Shown here: positions 22,784 through 31,167 of the stretch, piece after piece
How the letters are laid out: every line of letters starts with the position of its first letter
Position numbering within the stretch: the stretch's first letter is position 1
Assembly: GCA_963521065.1 (NCBI GenBank)
Contig: CAUQTI010000025.1
Span: forward strand, 1 to 44,712
DNA from: IOR16 sp963521065
GTDB taxonomy: Bacteria > Bacillota > Clostridia > Peptostreptococcales > Anaerovoracaceae
Reading direction: 5' to 3'
Length of the DNA: 44,712 nucleotides
Made by a program: the position numbers and the translations under genes
Notes under the pieces: generated by a model
Told to the model about the DNA's origin: nothing
Seen by the model: the letters and a program-made list of their open reading frames with translations, nothing else
The model's database searches: none

Positions 22784-23338
22784 ATGAATACAAAAACAGT
22801 GGAAAATGATACGTATAAAGACTTTAAGGATCTTTCAATCGACGAATTGATCAATGGATATGTGAAAAATCCGGAGCGCGGAGAGTTTTCTTGTATCTTT
22901 TGTGGAGAAACCTTTGAGGAAGGCATTATTTATCCCAATGGGGAAAAGATGTTTACTGCTGAAAAAGCAGTGTCAGAGCATGTGAAGGAGGAACACGGCG
23001 GAGCCTTCAATGTATTGATAAACCTCGATAAGCAGATTTGCGGATTAACAGAGATACAAAAAAACATATTGACCCATTTATATGAACGAGATGATAACAA
23101 AACCATCTGTGAAGCAATGAATATCAGCGCAGCGACTGTGAGAACGCATAAATTTAATCTCCAAAAAGCAAAGCGTGAGGCCAAGATTTTACTGGCATTA
23201 ATCCAGACTGCGGAAGAAGATCATCTTCCGCCAAATGCGAAGCCAAAGGAGAAAGTGAGCAGCAAGGAAGAAGAACAAAAATCAATGTTTGAAGTAAATT
23301 CACTGCATCCATTTTTTACCCAGTATCGATTTAAATAA
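22784..23338 (+). CDS. Zinc finger-like LuxR-type helix-turn-helix protein
   Basis: This 184-residue protein has an N-terminal C37-x2-C40 ... H66-x4-H71 arrangement (FSCIFCGETF ... SEHVKEEH) that looks like a C2H2 zinc site. A GerE/LuxR-type helix-turn-helix follows at about 88-140 ('GLTEIQKNILTHLYERDDN', 'ISAATVRTHKFNLQKAKREAK'). The charged C-terminus ends in 'HPFFTQYRFK'. No response-regulator receiver domain is present. It is the first gene of a five-gene run with two MFS carriers and two peptidase-family proteins, starting 18 bases before the next gene, so it is probably the local regulator. I cannot name a family with certainty. Confidence 0.75.
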   Translation: MNTKTVENDTYKDFKDLSIDELINGYVKNPERGEFSCIFCGETFEEGIIYPNGEKMFTAEKAVSEHVKEEHGGAFNVLINLDKQICGLTEIQKNILTHLYERDDNKTICEAMNISAATVRTHKFNLQKAKREAKILLALIQTAEEDHLPPNAKPKEKVSSKEEEQKSMFEVNSLHPFFTQYRFK

Positions 23339-23356
23339 AGATAGAAGGTGAAGCGC

Positions 23357-24727
23357 ATGACTTTGACAACTGCCAATAACCCCCGATGGAGAAACCACTG
23401 GAATCTCGTTCTGTTTATTTTCAGCTTTGTAATAAGTAATCTGGTCAGTGGAATTATCTATGATACGTATGTAAATTATTTACAGGAAGTGGCCGTAAAC
23501 ATTGCGACCTCATTTTGGGCCTTTTATGGATACGCAACCTTTCTCAGTGCGTTTGCTCTATTTTCTGTGCCTAAAATCGGATATAAAAAGCTGTTGTTGT
23601 TTTGCTCCGCCACCTGCTGTATCTCGCTATTATCTGTAATCTATCTAAACAGCCCAAAGATATTCTATGTTACCACCTTATTGGCATTGGTTGGACTTCA
23701 GCTGCATTACACCATGCTTTCCCCTTATATTGCCACTTATACGGAGGGAATGGGAGAGGCACGGATTAAATGGTATACAAGGACCTACTATATGGGTTAT
23801 GTGGGATATTTTTTTGCAACTTATCTCGGCGGTGTATTCACTGTCAAAATGTTCTCTATGAGAGCGGACCTTACCTATTCGGCAGCAAAAAAAGCAACAG
23901 AGTATATTGCTGCGTTTACTCCGGAATTAAAATCAGCGTATTTGCAGGGGAATAAGGACATTCTGTTAATTACGGCCATCATTTCTGCTATCGCTTTCAT
24001 TCCGATTTTACTGATTAAGGAAGAAAAAGAAGATTATAGAATCAATGCCGATAAATCGAACAAAAAAAGCATGGTATTCCGTATGCGGGAAATGGCTCAA
24101 ATTATTCTTAAAAAAGAGGCTGTGATTTATCTGATTTACTTTGCAATGGTTTCCTTTGCAATGGGGCTATTTTCATCCTATTTTACGGTTTATTTAAATC
24201 GCAATCTTCATATCGACAAAGCAACCTCATCTCTGTTGGTTTCCATCTCTTATTTAGCGATTGTACTCTTTATGCTATTAGCACCATTTCTTGTCCGGAA
24301 GATTGGACAAGTCTATACAATTAGCACGATGCTGATTGTTTCCATCCCCTTTATGCTCATTATTGCAAATGGCGAAAAATTTGGAAGCTATAAGATTGCA
24401 CTAGTGGGAGTTGCGCTGTTTATGAGAGCCGGTATTGCGAACATCAGCGCTCCGGCAGATAATTCGCTTGCAATGAGCATCGCAGATAAAGATTTAAGGC
24501 CGATTTTTGCATCCGTGGTGAATGTCGTTGCGGGTCTGGCAAGTATAGTAAGCGGTTTATTTACGGGCAAGATTCTATTTATGACCCAAGTGGGCTATAA
24601 AAATGCTTATTATTTGGCGGCAGGATTGTACTTGATTGCAAGCATTATTGTAGTTGTTGGTTTAAAAAAATATAACAGGATTGATAATTCAGCAGAACCG
24701 AAAGAAGAGGTGAAAAATGGTGAATAA
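23357..24727 (+). CDS. Major facilitator superfamily transporter (first of the peptide locus)
   Basis: This MFS carrier of about 456 residues has roughly twelve membrane segments and a central cytoplasmic loop ('IKEEKEDYRINADKSNKKSM'). The substrate is not readable. A GTG at 23348 lies inside the AGAAGG site, and the ATG at 23357 with AAGGTG before it is the better start. Its end overlaps the start of the M32-like gene by 11 bases, so the two should be cotranslated. The neighbours, a PepX-type peptidase and an M32 homologue, suggest import of small peptides or peptide-like compounds, which is inference. Confidence 0.85.
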   Translation: MTLTTANNPRWRNHWNLVLFIFSFVISNLVSGIIYDTYVNYLQEVAVNIATSFWAFYGYATFLSAFALFSVPKIGYKKLLLFCSATCCISLLSVIYLNSPKIFYVTTLLALVGLQLHYTMLSPYIATYTEGMGEARIKWYTRTYYMGYVGYFFATYLGGVFTVKMFSMRADLTYSAAKKATEYIAAFTPELKSAYLQGNKDILLITAIISAIAFIPILLIKEEKEDYRINADKSNKKSMVFRMREMAQIILKKEAVIYLIYFAMVSFAMGLFSSYFTVYLNRNLHIDKATSSLLVSISYLAIVLFMLLAPFLVRKIGQVYTISTMLIVSIPFMLIIANGEKFGSYKIALVGVALFMRAGIANISAPADNSLAMSIADKDLRPIFASVVNVVAGLASIVSGLFTGKILFMTQVGYKNAYYLAAGLYLIASIIVVVGLKKYNRIDNSAEPKEEVKNGE

Positions 24728-26243
24728 GCAAACCGAAAAGTATTCTAAGCTGTTATCGGAATTTAAAGAGACGGTGAGAAATATAGAATATCTCAAGTAT
24801 ACACTGAATTCATTAATTTATTGGGACAAGATTACGAATATGCCAATTAATGGGATTGAATACAGAAGCCAAGTGATGGGTTATTTGGGAGATGAATTGT
24901 ACCGCTTGCTTTCCGGTAAGCAATTGAAAAAATATATGGATTATTTTAACGGCAACAAACAAAATGATGACATTGTAAATGGCATGGTAGCCAGAATCAA
25001 AAGAAATCACTATTATGTTGAAAAAATACCAAAGGATGAATACAGAGAGTATATTTCCTTGATTGCAAATGCAGAGCAGGTTTGGGAAAAGGCGAAAGAA
25101 AAAAATGACTTCAAATTGTTTCAGCCATATCTAGAAAGAATTGTCACGAAGTTTAAGTCCTTTGCAGAGTATTGGGGCTATGAAGAAAATCCTTATGATG
25201 CACTGTTAGGTTACTATGAAGATGGGGTGACTGTAAATGAGATTGACAAGATGTCGAGCGATCTTAGAGACTTCATTATTAAACTGCTCGATCAAATAAG
25301 GCAAAAAGAAGAGGCACATTTAGAGGAAAATCCCGATTTCATGGTTGACTTAGAGCTTGCAAAGCAGAAAGAATTATCGGAATGGATATTAACCGAAATT
25401 GGATTTAACTTTGATTCAGGAAGGCTGGATGAAGGGGCCCACCCAACGACACTCGCTTGTTCGCCGGATGACGTAAGAATTGTCACCTCCTATAATGAAC
25501 AGGATATTCGAACCGGGATTTTTAATGTACTTCATGAGGGCGGCAAGGGATTATACGAGCAAGACATCGATAAAAAGCTCTTAGGAACACTTCTCGCAGA
25601 GGTCGCCTCCTTTGGTGTAGAAGAATCGATTGGTAGATTCTATGAAAATATAATGGGAAGAAGCAAAGCATTCAGCACGAAACTTTATGGCAAGCTAAAA
25701 GCGCTTTCCGCAGGAGTTGATGCATTTGATGCAGAATCCTTTTATAAATACATGAACCGTGTGAGGCCATCACTCATCAGAATTGATGCAGACGAGCTTA
25801 CTTACATGCTCCACATCATTATTCGTTACGAAATGGAGAAGGATCTAATCCATGGAAAAATCACAGTAGAGCAATTACCAGAGGTTTGGAATCAGAAATA
25901 TAAAGAATATCTCGGCATTGAACCAAAGAACGACAGAGAAGGTGTCCTTCAGGATATTCATTGGGCAGCGGGGTATTTTGGATTTTTTCCAAGCTATTTT
26001 TTAGCAAATCTGGTTGCCGCTCAATTGGCGGCAATGATGGAAAAAGAGATCGGTCCGATAGAGGAACTAATTTCACAAGGCCATTTGGAACGCATTCATG
26101 ATTGGCTGGCTGAAAATGTTCATAGAAGAGGTGCAGTTTATAGTACATCAGAATTAATTAAAAAAATTACAGGAGGTGCGATGTCAGCAGAGTACTATAT
26201 GGAGTATCTTAAGAAAAAATATGATAAAGTGTATCATTTATAA
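24717..26243 (+). CDS. M32 (Taq) carboxypeptidase homologue with degenerate zinc site
   Basis: This 508-residue all-helical protein is collinear with M32 metallocarboxypeptidases: 'LIYWDKITNMP' (family W-D motif) near residue 34, 'EGAHPTTLACSPDDVRIVTSYNEQD' near 240-263, 'IDADELTYMLHIIIRYEMEKDLI', and 'GVLQDIHWAAGYFGFFPSY'. The catalytic HEXGH motif reads H273-E-G-G-K277: the second zinc-binding histidine is lysine (codon AAG at 25545-25547). The following HES motif reads E302-E303-S304, keeping the third ligand glutamate but losing the histidine. Ordinary zinc-dependent activity is therefore doubtful; it may bind metal differently, or be a peptide-binding or regulatory pseudoenzyme. GAGGTG precedes the ATG. 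Confidence 0.88.
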   Translation: MVNKQTEKYSKLLSEFKETVRNIEYLKYTLNSLIYWDKITNMPINGIEYRSQVMGYLGDELYRLLSGKQLKKYMDYFNGNKQNDDIVNGMVARIKRNHYYVEKIPKDEYREYISLIANAEQVWEKAKEKNDFKLFQPYLERIVTKFKSFAEYWGYEENPYDALLGYYEDGVTVNEIDKMSSDLRDFIIKLLDQIRQKEEAHLEENPDFMVDLELAKQKELSEWILTEIGFNFDSGRLDEGAHPTTLACSPDDVRIVTSYNEQDIRTGIFNVLHEGGKGLYEQDIDKKLLGTLLAEVASFGVEESIGRFYENIMGRSKAFSTKLYGKLKALSAGVDAFDAESFYKYMNRVRPSLIRIDADELTYMLHIIIRYEMEKDLIHGKITVEQLPEVWNQKYKEYLGIEPKNDREGVLQDIHWAAGYFGFFPSYFLANLVAAQLAAMMEKEIGPIEELISQGHLERIHDWLAENVHRRGAVYSTSELIKKITGGAMSAEYYMEYLKKKYDKVYHL

Positions 26244-26257
26244 AGGAGGAGAAGAAA

Positions 26258-27544
26258 ATGGGAAATGTCTTTTCGAAGCTAAAGTTAGGCGATAAAATGT
26301 CTAAAAACTTTCTGGCAATTTTATTGATTGCAGCAAGTGGGACCATTATTTACGGATTACCGTATTTTAGATATGACTATTATGATGCATATCTTCAAGT
26401 ATATCATTTGACAAATACACAGATGGGTGTATTTGGAAGTGTTCTTGGAATTTTCGGCATGATTTCTTATTTATTTGGAGGAATTGTTGCAGATAAATTT
26501 TCAATCAGAACTATACTGTCATTGTCTCTCATAGGAACCGGAGTTGGAGGCTTTATTCATTTGCTTCCTCTTAATTTCACCGCATTAGTGTGTCTTTATG
26601 CCTTTTGGGGAGTCAGCTCTTTATTTGCATTTTGGCCCGCTTGTATAAAAGCAGTTCGCGTATTATCGGACTCTGACGACCAGGGAAAAGCCTTCGGCTG
26701 GTTTGAAGGAGCCAGAGGTGTTGCTGCTGCGATTATGGCACCGCTCGCTGTCATTGTATTTCAAATTGGAGTAAAGCAGCTCGATGATGTAACTGGTATG
26801 AAATATGTAATCATTTTCTATTCCATTATAACAGTACTGTGCGGAGTCTTAGTGCTTTTCAAGATGGGAAATGAAAAAATTGCGGATGGTGAAAGACTTT
26901 CCTTTAAGGACATTGGAAAAGTATTGCGTTTGCCAGCGGTGTGGATTATTGGAAGTGTAACGTTCTGCAACTATGTATTTACTTTATCCCTCTATTATTT
27001 TACTCCATATGCTACAAGCATTTTGGGAGCAACCGTAACGTTTGGAGCGACCTTAGCAGCTGCAAAAAGATGGATTAGTCCAATTTCTAATGTCGGCGGC
27101 GGCTACTTGGCAGACAGAGTAGGAACCGGAAATTTGCTGCTGGTATCTTTCTTAGTGATGGCGGCAGGGACGGCAGGAATTTTACTCTTACCAACGAATG
27201 CCGGCATGATCGCGGCGTTTACAATCTTATTCTTAATTAGTTACTTTTTCTATAATGTAAACTATGCGATGACATGGGCGATGATGGATGAAGGCGGGAT
27301 TCCTGAGCAGTATTCAGGTACGGCAGCTGGTATCATATCAACGGTCGGATATCTTCCTGAAATTTTCTGCTCATTACTGGCAGGAATCTTAATCGACGGA
27401 TACCCGGGAGTGACCGGCTATCGTTATTTCTTTGGATTCCTGATTGGAGTATTACTGCTAGGAGCGATTTGTGTACTAGCATGGAAAAAATATTTAGGGG
27501 GCCGTCATGACACAAGCACAAAACAAAGTGAAGCAAATTCCTAA
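26258..27544 (+). CDS. Major facilitator superfamily transporter (second of the peptide locus)
   Basis: This 428-residue MFS carrier of twelve segments resembles the oxalate/formate or sugar-phosphate antiporter branch ('YLQVYHLTNTQMGVFGSVLG', 'GGIVADKFSIRTIL', 'FWPACIKAVRVL', 'GKAFGWFEGARG', and 'YFFYNVNYAMTWAMMDEGGIP' in the second half). It differs clearly from the carrier at 23357, so the locus has two distinct transporters and not a duplication. AAAGGAGGAG precedes the ATG 14 bases behind the M32-like gene. Its 3' end overlaps the start of the PepX-like gene by 38 bases. Confidence 0.88.
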   Translation: MGNVFSKLKLGDKMSKNFLAILLIAASGTIIYGLPYFRYDYYDAYLQVYHLTNTQMGVFGSVLGIFGMISYLFGGIVADKFSIRTILSLSLIGTGVGGFIHLLPLNFTALVCLYAFWGVSSLFAFWPACIKAVRVLSDSDDQGKAFGWFEGARGVAAAIMAPLAVIVFQIGVKQLDDVTGMKYVIIFYSIITVLCGVLVLFKMGNEKIADGERLSFKDIGKVLRLPAVWIIGSVTFCNYVFTLSLYYFTPYATSILGATVTFGATLAAAKRWISPISNVGGGYLADRVGTGNLLLVSFLVMAAGTAGILLLPTNAGMIAAFTILFLISYFFYNVNYAMTWAMMDEGGIPEQYSGTAAGIISTVGYLPEIFCSLLAGILIDGYPGVTGYRYFFGFLIGVLLLGAICVLAWKKYLGGRHDTSTKQSEANS

Positions 27545-29432
27545 CTTAATAAAAAACGGGAAAACGCAGCCTATTTTAGATTATAAAGAATGCTTATTTG
27601 AAAAGGTATATGTCGAAACGCCGGTGGACACGGATGGCGACGGAAAGCTTGATTTAATTGCGGTGTATCTTCGAAGACCGAAAGAAACGTTAAGTGGTTA
27701 CCAGGTACCGGCGATCTATGTGGCAGATCCTTATATTATGACTTGTAATGAGGATTGGTATGTGCCGTATGATGTCGATAAAAACATTGAAGCTTTCCCG
27801 GAGCAGGAGATAGAAGAAGCGCAGATTGCCTATCACAAGGAAGCGAGAACGGTTGGAGATCCAATCCACAAAAGAGAGACAAAAGGATTTGCAGAAATCG
27901 CCCCTACAGAGGAAATTCCATTAGATTGCATTACCGATTGGTATAGCTATTTTAATTCCAGAGGATATGCCTCTGTATTCTGCGGAGGACTGGGAACCCG
28001 AGGCTCCGAAGGTCTAACGATATCCGGCTCACAGGAAGAGCTGTTGGCGTTTAAGTCCGTAATAGACTGGCTGAATGGAAGATGCAGAGCGTTTACAAAC
28101 AAAACGGATAACATCGAAATAAAAGCGGATTGGTGTACCGGAAATGTAGCGATGTCAGGCAAATCCTACTTGGGAACTTTATGTATTGGCGTTGCAACGA
28201 CCGGTGTAGAAGGATTAAAGACCATCATACCAGAAGCGGCGATTTCCAATTGGTATGCTTATGACAGATATTATGGACTCAATGTACCGCCGTTAGGCTG
28301 GCAAGGCGATGATATCACATTACTCTCTAAATATTGCTGCAGCAGGGCGATGGATGAAGAGGATTACGCTACGGTCAAAGATCGATACGAGAAAATCTTA
28401 GAATCGATGGAGAACGGACAGGATCGGACAAGCGGAAATTATAACCGATTTTGGGATGAAAGAAATTATCTAAATAAAGTAAACGAAATAAAAGCCTCTG
28501 TATTTATCGTTCACGGTCTAAATGATTGGAATGTCAAGATGAATCAATGCATCCCGTTTTGGGACGCAATCGTGGCGGAAAATATTCCGCGAAGGATGAT
28601 GCTCCATCAAGGGGCGCACATCTATATCCATAATTTAGAGGGTGCCGGCTTTAATGATTTATTACACGAATGGATTGATTATTGGCTGTATGGAATTGAG
28701 AATGGGACTGCGGAAATTGAATCAAAGGTATGGGTGCAGAGCAATCTGAATCAAAAAGACTGGTATCAATCTGAGAACTGGAGCCAAAAGGAAACTGAAA
28801 TCCGATCCTTTCCGATACAAGAAAAGGGTAAAAAGACGTGGCTGGATGACTTATCGCTGACTGCTTTTGTTCGAACAGAGAATAATGAGAAAGCATGGCG
28901 TGATGAGATTGCGTTAGGAGAAAATGCAAAAAAGTACTCCTTGAAATATCTTTGGGAGCCTGATGAAGAACTGCGTATCTGTGGAACTGTAAATATTTCT
29001 TTTGAAGCTGCGATTGATAAACCTACGGCTATTTTCAGCGCGATGTTGGTCGATTATGGGGAACAGCATCGATTACTGGAGACGCAAGAGGTGGCAAACA
29101 AGGACGGAATTGTATGGGGTAAAAATACCCCTGTCGCAGATGAAGTAAGATTTGAAGTAGAAAAAGAGCCTTCTTTATATCGGATTATTACAAGAGGCTG
29201 GATGAATGCCCAAAACAGAACTTTTAATTGGAAAAAAGAAGAAATTAAAGAAGGGCAGTACTATTCTTACAGCTTTGATATGGTTCCGATGGATTATACT
29301 ATAAAAGAGGGACATAAAATAGGTCTGATACTATATGGGATTGATCCGGAAGCGACAGAAAGACCGTTTCTCTCTACTTCGGTAACTGTTGATGAAAAGA
29401 CGATTCAGGCAAAGCTTCCCTGTATCAAATAA
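27507..29432 (+). CDS. X-prolyl dipeptidyl-peptidase (S15, PepX-like)
   Basis: This 641-residue alpha/beta-hydrolase of the S15/CocE-NonD clan probably cuts Xaa-Pro dipeptides from peptide N-termini in the cytoplasm. The triad is visible as S220 (GKSYLGT), D340 (VHGLNDWNVK) and H371 (HQGAHIY). 'ATTGVEGLKTIIPEAAISNWYAY' and 'DRTSGNYNRFWDERNYL' match lactococcal PepX well from memory. It lacks the separate N-terminal domain of lactic acid bacterial PepX (about 760 residues), and the C-terminal jelly-roll domain is present. The ATG lies inside the preceding MFS gene with GGGGG before it. It is the only member of the locus with clearly intact catalytic residues. An ester or amide hydrolase is the alternative. 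Confidence 0.87.
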   Translation: MTQAQNKVKQIPNLIKNGKTQPILDYKECLFEKVYVETPVDTDGDGKLDLIAVYLRRPKETLSGYQVPAIYVADPYIMTCNEDWYVPYDVDKNIEAFPEQEIEEAQIAYHKEARTVGDPIHKRETKGFAEIAPTEEIPLDCITDWYSYFNSRGYASVFCGGLGTRGSEGLTISGSQEELLAFKSVIDWLNGRCRAFTNKTDNIEIKADWCTGNVAMSGKSYLGTLCIGVATTGVEGLKTIIPEAAISNWYAYDRYYGLNVPPLGWQGDDITLLSKYCCSRAMDEEDYATVKDRYEKILESMENGQDRTSGNYNRFWDERNYLNKVNEIKASVFIVHGLNDWNVKMNQCIPFWDAIVAENIPRRMMLHQGAHIYIHNLEGAGFNDLLHEWIDYWLYGIENGTAEIESKVWVQSNLNQKDWYQSENWSQKETEIRSFPIQEKGKKTWLDDLSLTAFVRTENNEKAWRDEIALGENAKKYSLKYLWEPDEELRICGTVNISFEAAIDKPTAIFSAMLVDYGEQHRLLETQEVANKDGIVWGKNTPVADEVRFEVEKEPSLYRIITRGWMNAQNRTFNWKKEEIKEGQYYSYSFDMVPMDYTIKEGHKIGLILYGIDPEATERPFLSTSVTVDEKTIQAKLPCIK

Positions 29433-29485
29433 ATAGTAAAATGAAAAAAACAGACAAGTCTGTGAGAAATCCTGTAAATAATAAA

Positions 29486-29539
29486 AATAAGTAAGCTCCT
29501 TTATGGTGAAAAAAGTGCCATAGAGGGGCTTATTCTTTC
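29486..29539 (+). terminator. Probable terminator after the PepX-like gene
   Basis: AATAAG-GCTCCT-TATGG pairs with CCATA-AGGGGC-CTTATT with small bulges. The T content after it is low, but it lies at the expected place and a stronger bidirectional hairpin follows at once. Confidence 0.5.
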
Positions 29540-29550
29540 AGTTTAAAAAG

Positions 29551-29590
29551 AAAAAAGAACTGCCTTAGAGTTGAAAGGCAGTTCTTTTTA
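29551..29590. terminator. Bidirectional terminator between the peptide locus and rnf
   Basis: AAGAACTGCCTT pairs with AAGGCAGTTCTT and is flanked by A-run and T-run, so it can stop the minus-strand rnf transcript and + strand read-through. Confidence 0.88.
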
Positions 29591-29619
29591 TTTCGATAAG
29601 CTCTTCTTGGAGAGAGCGC

Positions 29620-30549
29620 TTATTCCGTTTTTGCTTCTGTGGCTTCCTTTGCAGGGGCTTCCTTTTTGACGTCTGCATTTTCTGCAGCAGCTTCTTTTAC
29701 AGGAGCCTCTTTTTTAGGTTCAGCTGGTTTTACAACCGGCTTTGCGCCAGGCTTTGGAATCATGTGAATGATGTGACGAGGGCAGACCTTTACGCAAGCA
29801 CCGCAATTTTTACATTTGATTGGATCGATGATTGCATGATTATTTTCCACATGAACTGCGTCAAATTTACAAGCTTTCTCACATAATTTACATGCGATAC
29901 AACCAACCTCACATACGTTGCGTGTTTCTTTTGCGGTATCACAGGAACTGCATCCTACGAAAACTCTGCTTGTTTTCGGTGCAACGGTAATCAACTGGTT
30001 CGGGCATGCCTTTACGCAGGCACCGCAGCCAACGCAGAGATCTCTGTTGACAGTGGCAATCCCGTTGGAGATATCAATTGCATTATAGTTACAGGCATCT
30101 TGGCAGTCGCCATAACCCATGCAACCGTATTTGCAGGCACCGTGTCCTTTAAAGAACAATTTGCTTGCAGAACAGCTTTTAAAGCCTTGGTATTCCATAT
30201 CCGATTTGGTTTTCTGTGCAGTACCGGAGCAGTGCACTGTTGCAACCTGCGGTACGGAAGAACCCGCGTCTACGCCTAAAATAGAGGCGATAGAGGAAGC
30301 TGTGGAAGCTCCACCCGGAATACATAGGTTTGCAGGTACATTTTCAGGGTCTGCTGCAATCGCAGCCGCATAGTCGTCGCAGCCTGCATAACCACAGGCA
30401 CCGCAATTTGCTCCAGGAAGAGCATCTCGTACTTTAACAGCGGTTTCATCTACAGGTACTGCCATAAATTTAGCGGCAAGTGTCAGGATGATACCGGAAA
30501 TCAAACCGGTAGCAACAACTAAGACTGTAGGTGTAAGATACATTGACAT
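29620..30549 (-). CDS. rnfB: Rnf complex subunit RnfB (iron-sulfur protein)
   Basis: This 309-residue subunit takes electrons from reduced ferredoxin at the cytoplasmic face. It has an N-terminal membrane helix and the Fe-S motif C49-x2-C52-x4-C57...C76 ('ANCGACGYAGCDDYA'). Several ferredoxin-type cysteine groups follow, including 'CVGCGACVKACP', 'CIACKLCEKAC' and 'CKNCGACVKVCP'. The last 45 residues or so are a low-complexity Lys/Pro/Glu/Ala tail (PKKEAPVKEAAAEN). GGAGGT precedes the ATG 12 bases after rnfA. It is the last gene of rnfCDGEAB, the order usual in Clostridia. Confidence 0.96.
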   Translation of the reverse strand: MSMYLTPTVLVVATGLISGIILTLAAKFMAVPVDETAVKVRDALPGANCGACGYAGCDDYAAAIAADPENVPANLCIPGGASTASSIASILGVDAGSSVPQVATVHCSGTAQKTKSDMEYQGFKSCSASKLFFKGHGACKYGCMGYGDCQDACNYNAIDISNGIATVNRDLCVGCGACVKACPNQLITVAPKTSRVFVGCSSCDTAKETRNVCEVGCIACKLCEKACKFDAVHVENNHAIIDPIKCKNCGACVKVCPRHIIHMIPKPGAKPVVKPAEPKKEAPVKEAAAENADVKKEAPAKEATEAKTE

Positions 30550-30561
30550 TTTGACACCTCC

Positions 30562-31167
30562 TTACAGTCCAAAAATTCCATCGATTACGCCGGAAAATCC
30601 CATGAAGGATAAGGACACAATCGAAGCGGCAATTAAAACGGATGGTACGCCTTTAAAGCATTCAGGATAATCATTGAATTCAATTCTCTGGCGTACGCCG
30701 GCGAAGAGAACCATAGCCAGTAAAAAGCCAAGGCCTGCACCGACAGAATTGATGAGAGCCATGCCAAAACCGTAGTTTCCAGCAAGAGTTTCGTCAATAT
30801 TCAATACACAAACACCTAAAACTGCACAGTTTGTTGTGATTAAAGGAAGATAGACTCCCAAAGATTTATGAAGAGCAGGGATATATTTTTTTAATACGAT
30901 TTCTACCAATTGTACAAGAGCCGCGATGACTAAGATAAATACAATGGTTTGAAGGTATCCGATACCGTTTGGTTCAAGAAGCAGCATCTGAATCGGCCAG
31001 GTAGCAGCAGTTGCGAGTACCATAACGAAGATTACAGCGCAGCTCATACCGAACGCGGAATCTAATTTCTTGGATACTCCAAGAAATGGGCAAATACCGA
31101 GGAACTTAACCAATACAAAGTTATTTGCAAGGACAGCTCCTAATATAACAATTAATACTTCTTTCAT
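30562..31167 (-). CDS. rnfA: Rnf complex membrane subunit RnfA
   Basis: This 201-residue integral membrane subunit has six helices and is homologous to RnfE. Motifs are 'NNFVLVKFLGICPFLGVSKKLDSAFGM', the 'LLITTNCAVLGVCVLN'-like block (here PLITTNCAVLGVC) and 'FLLAMVLFAGVRQRI'. The conserved cysteines in these two blocks are known from other Rnf/Nqr complexes to bind an iron centre in the membrane together with RnfE. The start overlaps the rnfE stop by one base (TAATG). Confidence 0.97.
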   Translation of the reverse strand: MKEVLIVILGAVLANNFVLVKFLGICPFLGVSKKLDSAFGMSCAVIFVMVLATAATWPIQMLLLEPNGIGYLQTIVFILVIAALVQLVEIVLKKYIPALHKSLGVYLPLITTNCAVLGVCVLNIDETLAGNYGFGMALINSVGAGLGFLLAMVLFAGVRQRIEFNDYPECFKGVPSVLIAASIVSLSFMGFSGVIDGIFGL

